Shown here: piece by piece, positions 36,786 to 48,334 of the stretch
Numbering within the stretch: the first letter of the stretch is position 1
Layout: every line of letters starts with the position of its first letter
From: Torymus aiolomorphi
Lineage: Eukaryota; Arthropoda; Insecta; Hymenoptera; Torymidae
Reading direction: 5' to 3'
Length of the DNA stretch: 64,000 nt
Assembly: GCA_036365515.1 (NCBI GenBank)
Contig: CM070876.1
Span: 38,029,195-38,093,194, forward strand
Translations under genes and position numbers: made by a program
Notes under the pieces: model-generated
The model's database searches: none
Told to the model about the DNA's origin: nothing
The model's input: the letters and a program-made list of their open reading frames with translations, nothing else

Positions 36786-39198
36786 ATGCATGTGTGGTTG
36801 TGGACTCTGCTGGTGATTATTTGCGGTCTACTGTACTACTCCTTTAAAAAACCGCTCAACTATTTCGAAGAATTGGGTATTCCCTCTCTACCAGGATGAC
36901 TGTTATTGGGTAACATAAGCAGGGTGGTATTCAGGCGAAAGCACGTCAATGACTTGGTTCATGAAATATACAATGTGGGTCCTAAAGCTAAGTACGTCGG
37001 TGCTTTCGACTTCATGCAGCCAGTGATTGTGTTGCGTGATCTCGAACTCATCAAGAGCGTCACCATCAAGGATTTCGATAACTTCGTGGATCATCCATCA
37101 TTCATAGATGATAGTGTGGATCCTTTGTTCGGTGGTAATTTAAATTGTTTAACCTGTTGGAAGACAGATGGAAGAAAAACTGAAACGTGCTGACACCTGC
37201 TTTTACCTCAAGCAAAATAAAGGGAATGTTCCAGTTGATGGTAGAGAGCGCCACTAATTTTGTGAATTACTTAGCTGAGCAGAAAAACGAAGATAAAATG
37301 GTCAATACAAAGTCAATGTTTACTATGTACGCTAACGACTTATTTCTAAAAAATGGTAATAGCTAGAAATATGGTTCAATTGGGGAAAAAATGAGCTACA
37401 ACATTCTCTACAAGAATCCATTGTCAAAATCCGGATTTGTGCGGCAAAATTCGGGCGTAGCACCCGGCAGTTCAATTGTGCTTTCGGCGTTAGCATTTAT
37501 ACTTTGAAAGGTTCACAGAATGATTTTTACGTTTTCGGTAAGGTGGCGACCATCATCGCACAGTGGTCTCAAATGTCCAAAAAGTGATCAAAATTGTTGT
37601 GTCACTATTTAAAAGTGAAAAATTGTAATTCAATACATGGATTTTTTTAGCTTAGCACCTAAGCTATCAAACTGCGTTTCCCCCGAAACCATACCGCACG
37701 TCCAAAATTTGCCAACAATACCAAAAAATCCAATAATTATGGTTTTTCAAATTTCAACGATTTTAACAGTATAAATTTTTAGTTTATAGTCAATTTAAAG
37801 ATTTTAAAAAATCAATTTCAATTGTATATGCAAATCGTTACGATCTGGTACTTAAATATATTGATAAAAAATCTAAATATATCAAAATATCGTACCTAAA
37901 GCGTTAAAAGTTTGATCGAATAATATAATAGTATTTGATACCCTAATTTCGATTGTTCTGATATTTTTTTGAAAAAATCTACAAATTGTACCTTCTCATT
38001 ATGTACCCAAGAAAAAATTTTAAAATGTAAATAAATGCAGTTAAATGTAAAAAAAATGTAAAAAATGTTAAAAAGTGTAAACAAATATAAAAAAGTGTAA
38101 AAACGTGTAAACAACATTCTTTTACCCTTTTCTACACTTTCTTTACAGTCTTTTACACTTCTTTGGCAAATTTTGGACGTATGATATGGTTTCGAGGGAA
38201 ACGCAGTTTGATAGCTTAGGTGCTAAGCTAAAAAAATCCATGTATTGAATTATAATTTTTCACTTTTAAATAGTGACACGACAATTTTGATCACTTTTTG
38301 GACATTTGAGAACACTGTGCATCGACGCCATCATGACTGCCAAATTTTTCCTTGACTAGGTCGTTTTCATAGCTCATGAAGTTTTTTCAAGTGAAATTCG
38401 CTTAAGTCCACGTGGCCAAGTTTTTCACCGACATCGTCAAGATGACCGCCTCGATGAGGGACGAGAAGAGCATCTCACGTCCGGACATATTGCAGCTCAT
38501 GATGGACACACGCTGTGCGGATAATAAGCATATACAAATGAACATTACGGAGATGACGTCCCACGCGTTTACCTTTTTCTTCGGTGGTTTCGACAGCACG
38601 TCCACGCAGATGTGCATAATGGCGCACTTGCTTGCCATCAACCCGGACGTACAAATAGGCTGCAGGAGGAATCGACATGATGAAGGAGATCAACGGAAAA
38701 CCAACGGAAAACCAATCTACGATGCAGTTAACAACATGCCTTACCTACATGCAGTCTTCAATGAGACACTGCACCGACATACGCAAGCCGGCTTCCTAGA
38801 CATGATATGCACGAAAATGTTTCAACTACCACCTGCGTTGAAAGGTGACAAACCCTTCGTTGTGCATCCCAGTACGAATATATGGATTCCAGCGGCAGGT
38901 ATACACTTGGACCCGAAGTATTATGTCGAGCCGGAAAAGTTTGACCAGGACAGGTACTACCAGAGGAAGGTAACGATCAACGATGTGAACAATATGGGAT
39001 TTGGCATCGGGCCTCGGGATTGCATTGGAAATCGATTTGCCATACTGGAGACGAAGATTCTGGTTTTCCTTCTGCTGTCCAAGTGTAATCTGAAGCCCAA
39101 CGAGAAGACTTGCGTATATACCATTGGAATACGATAAAGGCGTTTTTTCGGTAGTGGCTAAGGGATGAGTTTGGTTCGCTATCGAATCACGTGGTTAA
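36786..39198 (+). pseudogene. Decayed CYP9-like cytochrome P450
   Basis: Starts MHVWLWTLLV, an anchor like that of the intact gene, then 'YFEELGIPSLPG' followed by TGA (36897-36899) where the intact gene has Trp. Homology continues ('KYVGAFDFMQPVIVLRD', 'DPLFGGNL'). Frameshifts follow near 37140, a ~115-bp foreign stretch at about 37345-37460, and a 761-bp transposon at 37559-38319. Downstream the I-helix 'FFFGGFDSTST', K-helix 'FNETLHRH' (ExxR altered to ExxH) and heme loop FGIGPRDCIG are readable at 38412-39137. Frameshifts near 38670 and 39110 and a TGA at 39166-39168 complete the decay. It cannot encode a functional enzyme. Confidence 0.9.
37559..38319. mobile_element. Transib-like MITE in the P450 pseudogene
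   Basis: 761 bp, starting CACAGTGGTCTCAAATGTCC and ending with its near-complement ...CACTGTG, inside ~155-bp terminal inverted repeats with about eight mismatches. It is flanked by catcg at 37554-37558 and 38320-38324. Removing the element and one catcg restores the P450 alignment at this point (..KVATII|DAIMTAKFF). CACAGTG-type ends with a 5-bp TSD are characteristic of Transib, the superfamily from which RAG1 recombinase derives. No transposase frame is present. The interior has an AT-rich array of 'aaaatgtaaa/aagtgtaaa' words (about 38018-38110). Confidence 0.8.
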
Positions 39199-39789
39199 AT
39201 TAGAGATGTTTTTAAGGGAGTGTGGTACTTCTGTAGTTACGACTGACTCTGTTTTACCAGCAGAATATGGAAAACTCCGTATTATGAAAATAAATATATC
39301 GAATTACGTCTTAAAAGGGGATAGTTGTTCTGCTCAATGTAATAATTTACTATTCTACGCAGTTTCGAGCTTAAATGTTGAAGGCACTCTGACAAATTTT
39401 TCGAACGAAATTTCAGTTATTTTTTGTAACATTTCAGAAACTCTACAAAAGTACTCTTAAAACATTAAACTTTTCAGCTATGTTAAGAAAATACAAGGTC
39501 AACGACCAAAGTAACGAGAAATCTAATTTTAGATAGTTATTTAAAACACGTAGCCTTATAGAAGTAAACAGTTTATCACTTCATAATTATATATTAAAGA
39601 TCAAACAAAAAAGATATTGACGGTGAAAGCTGTAAATATCCTCAGACTACTATCGGATCTTTTACTTATTATTTATTTTTGTCTTTTAGACATTCAGCAG
39701 CGATTTAAAACATTTTTCGTGAAATTTTAGGTGGCTTCGACGAATTAGCGAAATCAATAAGTAAGAAAATATATATAGGTATATATATG
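39199..39789. other. Flank of the P450 pseudogene, nothing recognised
   Basis: An 89-codon frame at 39191-39460 overlaps the pseudogene end and has no domain motif. Otherwise AT-rich. Confidence 0.4.
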
Positions 39790-40510
39790 ACGAAATCCCC
39801 AATTTTTCCGTACTTAGAGGGTTCAAAAAATGAAAAAAAAAATTACTTCTAGCTCTATAGGTCATAAAATAACGAACAAACTTGTGAACATTAGAAAACG
39901 GTTTTGTGACGCCGTGTTAGAAAAAAATCCATTTTTCTTATGGAAATTTAACATGGGTAAAAATGGACGAAAAGTAGTCACTGATGATGTGCCAATAGTA
40001 AGCTTTTAAATGTGACAAAAAATATTCCACAAAAAACGATTAAAGTAGAAGAAAACAGCTTTAATTTAAGCTAAAGATCGTTAAAATCTGTCGGTTCTGC
40101 GTAAAGTTACGTGCATTTAAAAATCGCGAAAAAATGCCGAAAATGAGCGATTTTTCCTGAATCCACGTAATTCAATCATTTTTGGTAATATTTCGCGATT
40201 TTCAAATGCACGAAACTTTATCGATTTTAACGATCTTTAGCTGAAATTAAAACTCTTTTCTTCTACTTTAATCGCTTTTTTGTGGAATATTTTTTGGCAC
40301 ATTTAAAAGCTTACTATTGGCTCATCATCAGTGACTACTTTTCGTCCATTTTTCCCAAGTTAAGTTTTTTAATGTTCACGAGTTTGTTCATATATTTTAT
40401 GACCTATAGAATGAGAAGAAACTTGTCGCGAAGGTGTGCTTTCAAATTTTTTTTTTTATTTTTTGAAGCCTCTAAGTGTGGACAAATTGTGGATTTCCTC
40501 ATATATACGG
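39790..40510. mobile_element. Foldback element, ~720 bp
   Basis: A long imperfect palindrome centred near 40150. 'atggacgaaaagtagtcact', 'aagcttttaaatgtg', 'attccacaaaaaacgatt' and 'gtagaagaaaa' in the left arm are mirrored by complements in the right arm (40195-40500). Arms are about 350 bp. A diverged relative of one arm lies at 59030-59450. No transposase. Confidence 0.7.
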
Positions 40511-40619
40511 AAAGTGCGAATCGTCAGCTTGTTATTAGTATTTTTTTAAGTAGGGTCACCGACTAAACAACGGAGAAAAAATTTTTGAAAATTTAATTTT
40601 GGACATACTGTTATGGAGA

Positions 40620-40665
40620 AAAAACCGCTGCCAATTCATGAGCTTCCTCAAACTAAAGTAACAGT
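40620..40665 (+). repeat. Short repeat 'ccgctgccaattcat..cttcctcaaact'
   Basis: The same two words in the same order recur at 58943-58985, each beside a copy of the foldback-arm repeat. This suggests both belong to one larger repeat family. Confidence 0.5.
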
Positions 40666-41397
40666 TCTATCACATTGATTGTTTACATCACTATATATAT
40701 TTAAGTAATTGCTATTTATCAACGTACGTGTGTTTAATATATTTTATTTTTCCTAAATTATTTTACAAAAATAACTTTAATTTTTTATTTTTTTTTAATT
40801 TCTTGTTCTTACTAGGAGAGGCTTAGGGTTTCGGAACCCCAATTTCCTTAAAACTCGCAGAGGTTGGAGGTAATACCATACAATGAACCCCTGTCGAGTT
40901 ATAGACCCTATACTATATGTCGAGATATAACGTCTTCACTGAAAAAACTGGCGAGCCATTCTAATTTTTTAAAAACAAGTCAAAATTTGAACAATATTTA
41001 ACATATTTTACCTTTGACCACTATTAGCGCTGCAACAAAAATATATCCAATGGCTTATATTGTTAAAATACACATAAATTATGTAAAATATAAAGAATCT
41101 AGTCAAATGATTCATTTAAAAAAATGTTATTACATGAATATATTGAATTTTTTGCGTTATTTGCATTATTGCTGTTTTGTACTTCTATTGTTAAAAGAAA
41201 TGCCAGATTATCTTTCCTCTTTTTGTAAGGGCATTTTTTAATGTGTATTTTTATCATATATTGAAGAGAATAAAATGTTAATCAGTAAAAGTGAACAATG
41301 CACCAATATTTTGAAATTTCTAGAAGAAATAAACTATAAAAACCTTTTATACCACTCTAACCTCAAAATCACAACTTTGATATGATTTTTCGGCGCT

Positions 41398-41545
41398 CGT
41401 GGTATAAAATACCGTTCGAAACTAGTGCGTAAGTCGATTATTTAGGTGGTGTGACTTTTTCGCACTCGCTTCGCTCGTGCAAAAAGTCACACCAGCTAAA
41501 TAATCGACTTCCCCACCCGTGTCGAAATGTACTATTTTACCACTG
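41398..41545. repeat. 148-bp hairpin repeat
   Basis: Outer ends 'gtggtataaaatac' and 'gtactattttaccac' pair, and an inner stem of about 38 bp pairs 41431-41470 with 41475-41510 around a 'tcgcttcgctc' loop. Similar end sequence occurs at 24079-24110. No coding capacity. Confidence 0.65.
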
Positions 41546-42060
41546 TTACGTACGTGAGAATTAAATAATAAAGTGTGAAAAAATATTCGACGAGCGGGAC
41601 GCAAATCCACGGACCCGCGGTTTGTAGTCTCGCGCTCAACCACGGAGCTGACGTCGCGATTCCACGACGTACATCGCGAGCTATAGTTGTTCTGCGCTTT
41701 GCTGAGTCGACGGTCTCCCGTCTTCTACGCAGGGGCGGCGTTTGGTAAAAATTATTTTTCACAAGTAAACATTGCTATCTCTGGGTTATAAGGTTAAAAG
41801 CTTTTATTTTAAGAGGAAGCCGCTATTCTTACGTAAATCTTGCACTTCCTTGGATCATTGGGTTTGCGGTCTGTGTATTTAAGGTTTCGGGATTTGGATT
41901 GAGTTTTGAATTTCTGATTAAATTCGTAGAAATGGAATTTCATACCATCATATGCCATAGGTATGGAGTACTCCATACCATCCAGACTGGAAACGCCGCC
42001 CCTGCTTCTACGTTGTCCAAACGTCGACGGAAACCTCCGTGACAGCACGCTCCCTTTTTC
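41546..42060 (-). repeat. tRNA-derived repeat (SINE-like), copy 2, interrupted
   Basis: Minus-strand relative of 23280-23515. Its tRNA-like part (about 41580-41660) keeps 'tggttgagcgcg' and 'cgtcccgctcgtcg', with a 5' 'gcgacg' that pairs with the 3' 'cgtcg'. The copy is split by an hAT MITE at 41730-42004 and resumes with 'gtcgacggaaacctccgtg'. Confidence 0.6.
41730..42004. mobile_element. hAT-type MITE, 275 bp
   Basis: Ends CAGGGGCGGCGTTT and AAACGCCGCCCCTG are perfect inverted repeats. It is flanked by the 8-bp direct repeat cttctacg at 41722-41729 and 42005-42012. CAGGGG-type ends with 8-bp TSD are diagnostic of hAT elements. The interior has no transposase; 'ggtatggagtactccatacc' is an internal palindrome. 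Confidence 0.9.
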
Positions 42061-42610
42061 CATCAACTAATGTACCATACACTAAAATTGTAAAAAGTAA
42101 TAATAATATGATCTTGATGAAATTTTACACACACACACATATTACCTATATTACGCACGAAATCGTCTATATATTTCAAGCTGATACATAATTTTTAAAT
42201 TTTAACCTCAAATATCTCTAAAATGTATGGACAAATTCTTTTGCCCAAAGAACACAGCTGAAAGATATCCAAAATCTATCCCCAAAAGAAAAGCAATTAA
42301 GCTAATTTTACTCCAGTTATTGGATGCGAAAGAAAATCACTTTTTTTTATAAATTATTTTTTTTTTCTGAAATAATCGTGAAAAAGACTTACAAATTTAA
42401 AAAATTATAATATTTTTTATTCTTCATAACCAAAAAATATTCATGATACTATCTTCTTTTAGTTTCGAAATATAACCTATTTACAAAAAATTACGTTTTC
42501 ATCGATAACTTAGGACTAACTACAGCTAGCGGCATGATTTTTTGTTATATTATAGAGAATGCTATCCGGCATAGAGTTTCATAATATACACCTGTATAAC
42601 TAATAATTAG

Positions 42611-42727
42611 GGTAAGTGTGCCAGTTACCGTACCTCCTAAACAGACGACAAGTTCCAGTTACTGGACATTTAAAAGCATGCAAAATCCAGTAACTGGTGA
42701 GGGCACAGTAACTGGCACACTTACCTT
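42611..42727. repeat. Hairpin MITE with GGTAAGTGTGCCAGTTAC ends
   Basis: Left end ggtaagtgtgccagttac and right end gtaactggcacacttacc are inverted, enclosing 'ccagttactgg' palindromes. About 117 bp with no open frame. Ends resemble the GGTAAAG..GGCAGTA ends of the element at 45692-47204. Confidence 0.6.
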
Positions 42728-44269
42728 ACCTTTAAATTGTAAAAAAATTGAAAAATAAAATTTGGGAAATCGAAAAATCGTTTTAAAACAAAAGAAAATT
42801 GACTTTGACAAAAAGGGATATTGACCCCAATTGCGTAAGAAAAATCGAAAAAAATGAGCCCTGTCCGGTTAAAATCAATGGAATAGACCATTGGAATATC
42901 AGCTTTCACAACACACACACACACACACGCGCACGCACACGCGCACGCGCACACGCACATGCACGCACACACACACACACACACACATGCGCACACGCAT
43001 ACACGCACACGCACACACGCGCACACCCACCCACCTACACACACACACACACGCAAATGCATATTTTGACTGATGGAGCTCAAAAATATCGAGAATCATC
43101 GAAGTCTTGAAGTCCAAAAATTTCACCGTTACAAAGCTTTCTCTTTGAGAAAGCAAAACTGGCTAAACCTAAACGCATTTTTTTAATCTTCCTGCCTTAC
43201 ACAGAAGCGCCCGACACGGCAAAAAAAGTTTTGTATAAATCCATTTCTTCTTTATTTGTATTGTATATTATAGTTGTTTTGCGCATGTGTATAATTGAAT
43301 TTTGGTGATAGAAAATTAATTATTGGTATTAAATATCAACACAAGGAATCAATACATTAGTTTGAGAAAGTCACATACCAATGATTTGGTACTAGTTTGT
43401 TACATGATTGAGGAACATTATAGATACGTGGAAATCTGATGTTCGAAAGTTTTCACCTTTACATAATATATAGGCTTTCTCTTTAAAAAAGCCCAGTTGA
43501 TTGATTATTGAAAATTGATCGAAATTGGACGATATTGAGAAAATCCTATACAGATAATGTAAGTCAGGGGTGATCTCATAATGGCAATAGTGTTTAGACT
43601 TCACGCGAAAGCCGAGACAAGAGCTTTCTCCTCGAAGCATGACAACGCCTATACCGATTGCCGTCATCCCACCCGTCTCCCTCTGTGTGAGTTGCGGAAC
43701 TGAACGTGGACAGCCGTTCCGCGAAGTCGTCAGGGATTTAAAAGGATCCCGCCATGATCGATGAGGCTTTCCTATACGCGGCTGAAGGCACAAGCGGCAG
43801 CATGTCGACGTTTTATCCGTATGCATTGATGGGGCATATTTCATAAGGGTCACGTATGGGTAAACCCTCTGACAGACGGTGCCCTTTAAATTCACTCCGT
43901 TGGATATGGGTAGGTCAGAGAAAGTGAAACCAGATAAATGAACATTATGGAATAAATATGGTTAACAAATCTCTATTAATAACTAATATATTGAAACACA
44001 CGTCTGCACCATACTTTTTGTCATATATATAGAAGTCAATAGTTTCATGTTGGCTCTGATATTCTCTTAACAACATTTAAAACTATGAAGAATATATACA
44101 AAAAAAAAAAACAATCAAAAAGTTATCTGACTTTTTTTTATAAGATAGTTAAATGTTTTATATTAGTTATCAAATTTTTATTAAAATATTAATATTCAAG
44201 GAAAGCAGAACGACGAAGTTTTGAAAACGGTCTCGTTAATCATAATTTGAAATCCGTATAATTGTAAGC
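42728..44269. other. CA microsatellite and unassigned DNA
   Basis: A CA/CG-interrupted microsatellite spans about 42910-43052. The adjoining 'gctttctctttgagaaagc' hairpin (43137-43155) recurs in diverged form near 43466 and 63718, suggesting a dispersed repeat with a CA head. A minus frame of 167 codons at 43392-43895 is partly GC-richer but shows no domain I recognise; I do not call it a gene. Confidence 0.45.
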
Positions 44270-45058
44270 GATAACAAAATTGGCATTGGCTTTATCGACG
44301 ACGAGTGCGAAGGAAAAGTAAAATAAAGGGGCAGTGTAAGCGTATAGGAAGCTTAAAGTCAGAGATGCAATTCATCGACGGGAGACACGCGAACGATGTA
44401 AATTTTAACTGTTCAGCATTGCAAAGTTTAGCGGTCGCATTAAGCTTTTGGTGAGCACAGAAGTGGCCTAGCAAATGACGGCAGTATCGCACGTACACAT
44501 ACTGTATGCACGCGAGTACGCGCGCAGAGAGAGAGAGGGGCGGGGGAGGAGAGATACAGAGCTAGTGTCGAGCGAAGGCTTAACCGATACAAGCGCTCGT
44601 AGCGACGAGCTTTTGCAAATGTCCATCACCGCGCAGGCCGGATTAGCGGTATCCGCGCTCTCGAGCTCTATATGTGTCTATGTGTATGTGTATTTGTCGA
44701 GAGCAAATACCACGCACTCGAAATTTGGAAGAGGTTCGCACGTCGCGCCACGTCGCCTGGTGTCAGCCTATGGGGCCGGTCTGGCGTCGCGGGGGACAGG
44801 AGAGTTTCTTCTCCTGGCTTTTATACGTGCGAAGATTCGCAAGCAGCGTCGCGCACGTGCACGAGAGGCACTCGTCGGGCGCAGCGATTTCAAGACTCTT
44901 TCAATCCAAACAAGCTGATGTCTTTCAACGAGCGCTTAAAAGAGACGCTCCGCAAACAGTGCCCTGGAGCTTACCAATCTATCGAATAATGCGCTGCCGT
45001 AAGCTCTTTTATGGCGTACACGACAGAGTGCGGAAGAGAGAGAGAGAGGGGGAGGCAG

Positions 45059-45094
<36 letters not shown>

Positions 45095-45130
45095 TAAAGC
45101 GGTGTGTTTTTTCTCCCTCACCCACCACTC
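44270..45130. promoter_or_regulatory. CpG-rich island with GA tracts; possible promoter region
   Basis: Local CpG-rich segment with GA runs (44526-44536, 45035-45090). Overlapping plus-strand frames (44475-44918, 44672-44989, 44674-45063) compete in the same DNA and have no domain, so none is called. Promoter or first-exon function is inferred from composition. Confidence 0.35.
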
Positions 45131-45691
45131 GTTCGATGTGTTATCTCTCGAACTCGACGCGTGAGGTATGCTTGCGTAAGCTTTACATTGGTTCATGCGA
45201 GCTCGGAATTTTCTCAAATAAAATTTTTACAGCTTCGTAGAGGCGTTTACATCCATTTTATATTTTGCTATACTTACTTGAAATTTACATGATTGTTAAA
45301 TTTTAATGAATTTATTTTATATAATTTATTCTTATGATAACCTTATATAATTATAGTGTATTATAACTGATATCTGTACAATAATGTAATGGTATTTTTT
45401 AATAAGCAAAGCAAAACAGCGAGATGTTTACAACGTAAACATAGTTTACTGAACTAAAACAAATCTATTTTCTAAATAACATTTTAGAAATAATTATTCC
45501 TCAAATATAGAGAGTTACTGGAAGTATAATATAAACTGTTATTTTAAATTAATACGGTGCTACGTCATTGCTTATCCTGGCTTAAACGTTAATGTGGTTT
45601 ATATAGTATTCGATTTGCTTAATTTATTCAAATTATCTAGGAAGTAGATTATAAAAGCCATGATTCATTAGCTGTTGTACGCGTAAGCTGT
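45131..45691. other. AT-rich DNA, nothing recognised
   Basis: No frame above 62 codons and no repeat found. Confidence 0.45.
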
Positions 45692-46199
45692 ATAAGGTAA
45701 AGGAGGCAGTACTGGGACAAAACCTATTTTGGACCAGAAGTAGGACAGCAGTAAAAAACTACGATGAACGGTTAAGGTGATAAAAGCATTACTTCATTAG
45801 TATTCTTTATGATGTTAGCTACGTAGTCACTTCATTATTGTGTTGATTTACTTCTTAAACTAATGTATAACAAGATTCAAACTTTTTGAGGTTATCTTTG
45901 AGCTGTACGCATACCGAAAACTTTATCCCACTATAGGTACCTCTTAATTCCCATATCGTAGTAGTGGGACACGTTTAAAAAGTATTGTCCCACTACTGCG
46001 TCAAATGGGCGTCCCACTACCGGTCATAAATAAGTTATCGTGTCCCACTACACTAGTCGATAGTTATTTTCTTTTAATGAGATTCTTTTAATACACCTTG
46101 AGACATCAGCTACCTGCTGAGGTAATTAATTTTTATGTATTGTGCTTAGTTTTGGCAATAGAAAAGATTATAAAAAAAGTATGGTCAAAACTGTCCCAC

Positions 46200-47182
46200 C
46201 CCTTATAAAAATATCCTATAGAAAATCCTGTAGGAAATGCTATAGAAAATCCTATAGGCATTCCGTAGAAATCCTATAGGAATCCTATAGGATACTCTAT
46301 AGGCAGTCCTATATGAAATTCTATATAGGAAGTTCTATAGGAAATCCTATGTGAATTTCGCGCTTTTCCTGTAGGAAATCCTATAGGAAATCCTATAGGA
46401 AATTCTGTAGGTAATTCTGTAGGAAAACCTGCAGACAATTTTACATGGAAAATCCTGCAGGGAATTCTGGAGTATTTTCGTGAAAACAGTTTAAGAGGTT
46501 TAGCATCTTATTTAGCGCTGCGAGAGGTTTAGCATCTTATTTTCACTGCTGCGCTGCGCTGCGGCATGCGGTAGAAGCTTGCTTCTCCAGAGCCTCGTTT
46601 ATGTATGTTCGCTGCTATGCCGCTATGGGGCGCAGCAGTCGGGACTCTCATAAACACATTGGAACCGCGAGGGTATGTAAAGCCATGAGATTCAACCGTT
46701 TGAACGACTTTACGGAGAGTCAATGTGACAAGGATTACCTTGATTTTGATATCTGAGCTCATTGGGCTTAATCGGTAAGCGCCGGCAGTCGTGCACGGCA
46801 GTCCCTAGGTGCAACTCCTTACCTAGGACTGTTTGCCACTGATTTTGCTGTGCGATGTTACAGCGCTAAATAAGATGCTAAACCTCTATAAACTGTTTTC
46901 ACGAAAATACTCCAGAATTCCCTGCAGGATTTTCCATGTAAAATTGTCTGCAGTTTTTCCTACAGAATTACCTACAGCATTTCCTATAGGATTTCCTATA
47001 GGATTTCCTACAGGAAAAGCGCGAAATTCACATAGGATTTCCTATAGAACTTTCTATATAGAATTTCATATAGGACTGCCTATAGAGTATCCTATAGGAT
47101 TCCTATAGGATTTCTACGGAATGCCTACAGGATTTTCTATAGCATTTCCTACAGGATTTTCTATAGGATATTTTTATAAGGG
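46200..47182. mobile_element. 983-bp foldback built of CCTATAGG-rich arms
   Basis: Arms 46200-46526 and 46857-47182 are inverted copies with scattered differences. Each consists of a run of 12-20-bp units around the palindrome CCTATAGG (tcctataggaaa and variants). Outer ends are CCCTTATAAAAATATCC. A dinucleotide ac flanks both sides (46198-46199, 47183-47184), and its collapse restores the host element end. The ~330-bp core contains a tRNA-like stretch (about 46766-46835). No transposase frame; the superfamily is not recognised. Confidence 0.75.
46766..46835 (+). other. tRNA-like segment in the foldback core
   Basis: 'gggcttaatcggtaagcgcc' resembles a D-arm/A-box and 'aggtgcaactcc' is one base from a pol III B-box. 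A 7-bp stem cctaggt/acctagg frames the second word. The overall cloverleaf is not convincing, so it is a possible tRNA-derived internal promoter only. Confidence 0.25.
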
Positions 47183-47204
47183 ACTACTACCTACTTTACC
47201 TTAT

Positions 47205-48103
47205 TTATGATAATTTAATGATGAGAAAAAGTGAGGGAGAACAGGTCAATTTTTCCATTTGATTAATCTAATTTGGATATGTACAAACTAAACTATTAAA
47301 AACCAATTTCTTCATACTAAATAAAAAATAAAATAAAATATGTATATATTCTGGTGTCATGAACGCAGGGTCCAGAAATAAAAAGAACACTGGCACATAA
47401 AATGGAACACATATAAACACAGTTTATTAAAGTCGATTACTGGATTCAATAATAGGTTGCGGGGAGTAGAGAGATATCGCTTGTGCTTCTTCTATGGCTT
47501 TCCCTCATCTTCCCCGATTTTCTCGCGATGCGGTTGCGTGATCGCGTTCATCGTTTTAGTGTAAACGTTCACTCGTCATTAGGCAAGATGGCGCTAATAT
47601 CACTTCATTGCAAATATTTGAATTTCTGATATTCAACTTAAACAAATTATATAAAATAGTTTGATTACGTCGAAAGCAAATATATATTTTTTAAATTAAC
47701 GCATATAAAGGTACTCTCCAAAGTTGAATTAGTAGAAAAAACACTAATTCAACTTTCGAGAGAATTGTTACTAAATTCTGCACAACCAGAAAACAATTCT
47801 CCTGTATCAAAGAGAATCTACCAGAGGTCAAAAGTCTCTGTAATGATAAGGCAGCGTTTAAGCAATAACTACGGGAATTGGTATACGCGTATGCGCAATA
47901 CGTGGCTCATAAATGGCCACGGCGCCGGAGTCAAATATCGGCAATACTTATATTTTCCATATAACATCCATATCTTTCCCATATATTGTTTTCTTAGAGT
48001 ATCGGATATATATGGGTGTTATATGGGAGGTAGCATATAAAAGAAATCATCAATATTTTGCTCCGACACCGTGGCTACACATGACGCATATCTTGCCCGT
48101 ACA
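47205..48103. other. AT-rich DNA with one perfect hairpin
   Basis: A 14-bp perfect stem (aaagttgaattagt, 47720-47733, with its complement 47743-47756), extended by ctctc/gagag outside a C/C mismatch, has a 9-nt loop. 'gaaaacaattctcctgtatc' at 47790 resembles the end of the element at 50361. No gene is recognised. Confidence 0.45.
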
Positions 48104-48334
48104 TACACTGAGAAAAGAATATAGTTAATAGTAACGTATACGTACGATAGGATCAATCTTACCAAAATCAGTTGTGTGAAAGTTATGGCAGCTTTATAAT
48201 AAACGTCGATATTGTAACAGTTACAATATGACATTTGAATAAGTGGGTGTAGTAGAGCGAGAGTTGCTCGGGATAACCGATGACCTCTTCGTCACTTTTT
48301 GCGTTTTGGCCTCAGGACACACATAATGCGTGGT

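Larger units (their letters stand above)
45692..47204. mobile_element. Inverted-repeat element, interrupted by a foldback
   Basis: Left end ataaggtaaaggaggcagta (then ctgggac) and the complement of gtcccac|tactacctactttaccttat at the right end form ~27-bp inverted repeats once the inserted element at 46200-47182 and one ac are removed. Internally 'gtcccactac' words recur (45963-46050). No transposase. A non-autonomous DNA element. Confidence 0.6.

Noticed and set aside
42721..43110. His-Thr and Cys-Val rich frames
   Set aside because: Translation of the CA/TG microsatellite.
43392..43895. 167-codon minus-strand frame with a cysteine-containing N-terminal part
   Set aside because: No recognisable domain, and its second half is AT-rich noise. 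Could be a transposon scrap, but not supportable.
44475..45063. Three overlapping plus-strand frames near 44.5-45 kb
   Set aside because: They overlap in different frames within a CpG-rich, GA-tract-bearing segment and show no motif.
47720..47756. Short perfect hairpin as a microRNA precursor
   Set aside because: The 14-bp core stem (plus 5 bp) with a 9-nt loop is too short for a pre-miRNA, and the neighbourhood is repeat DNA.
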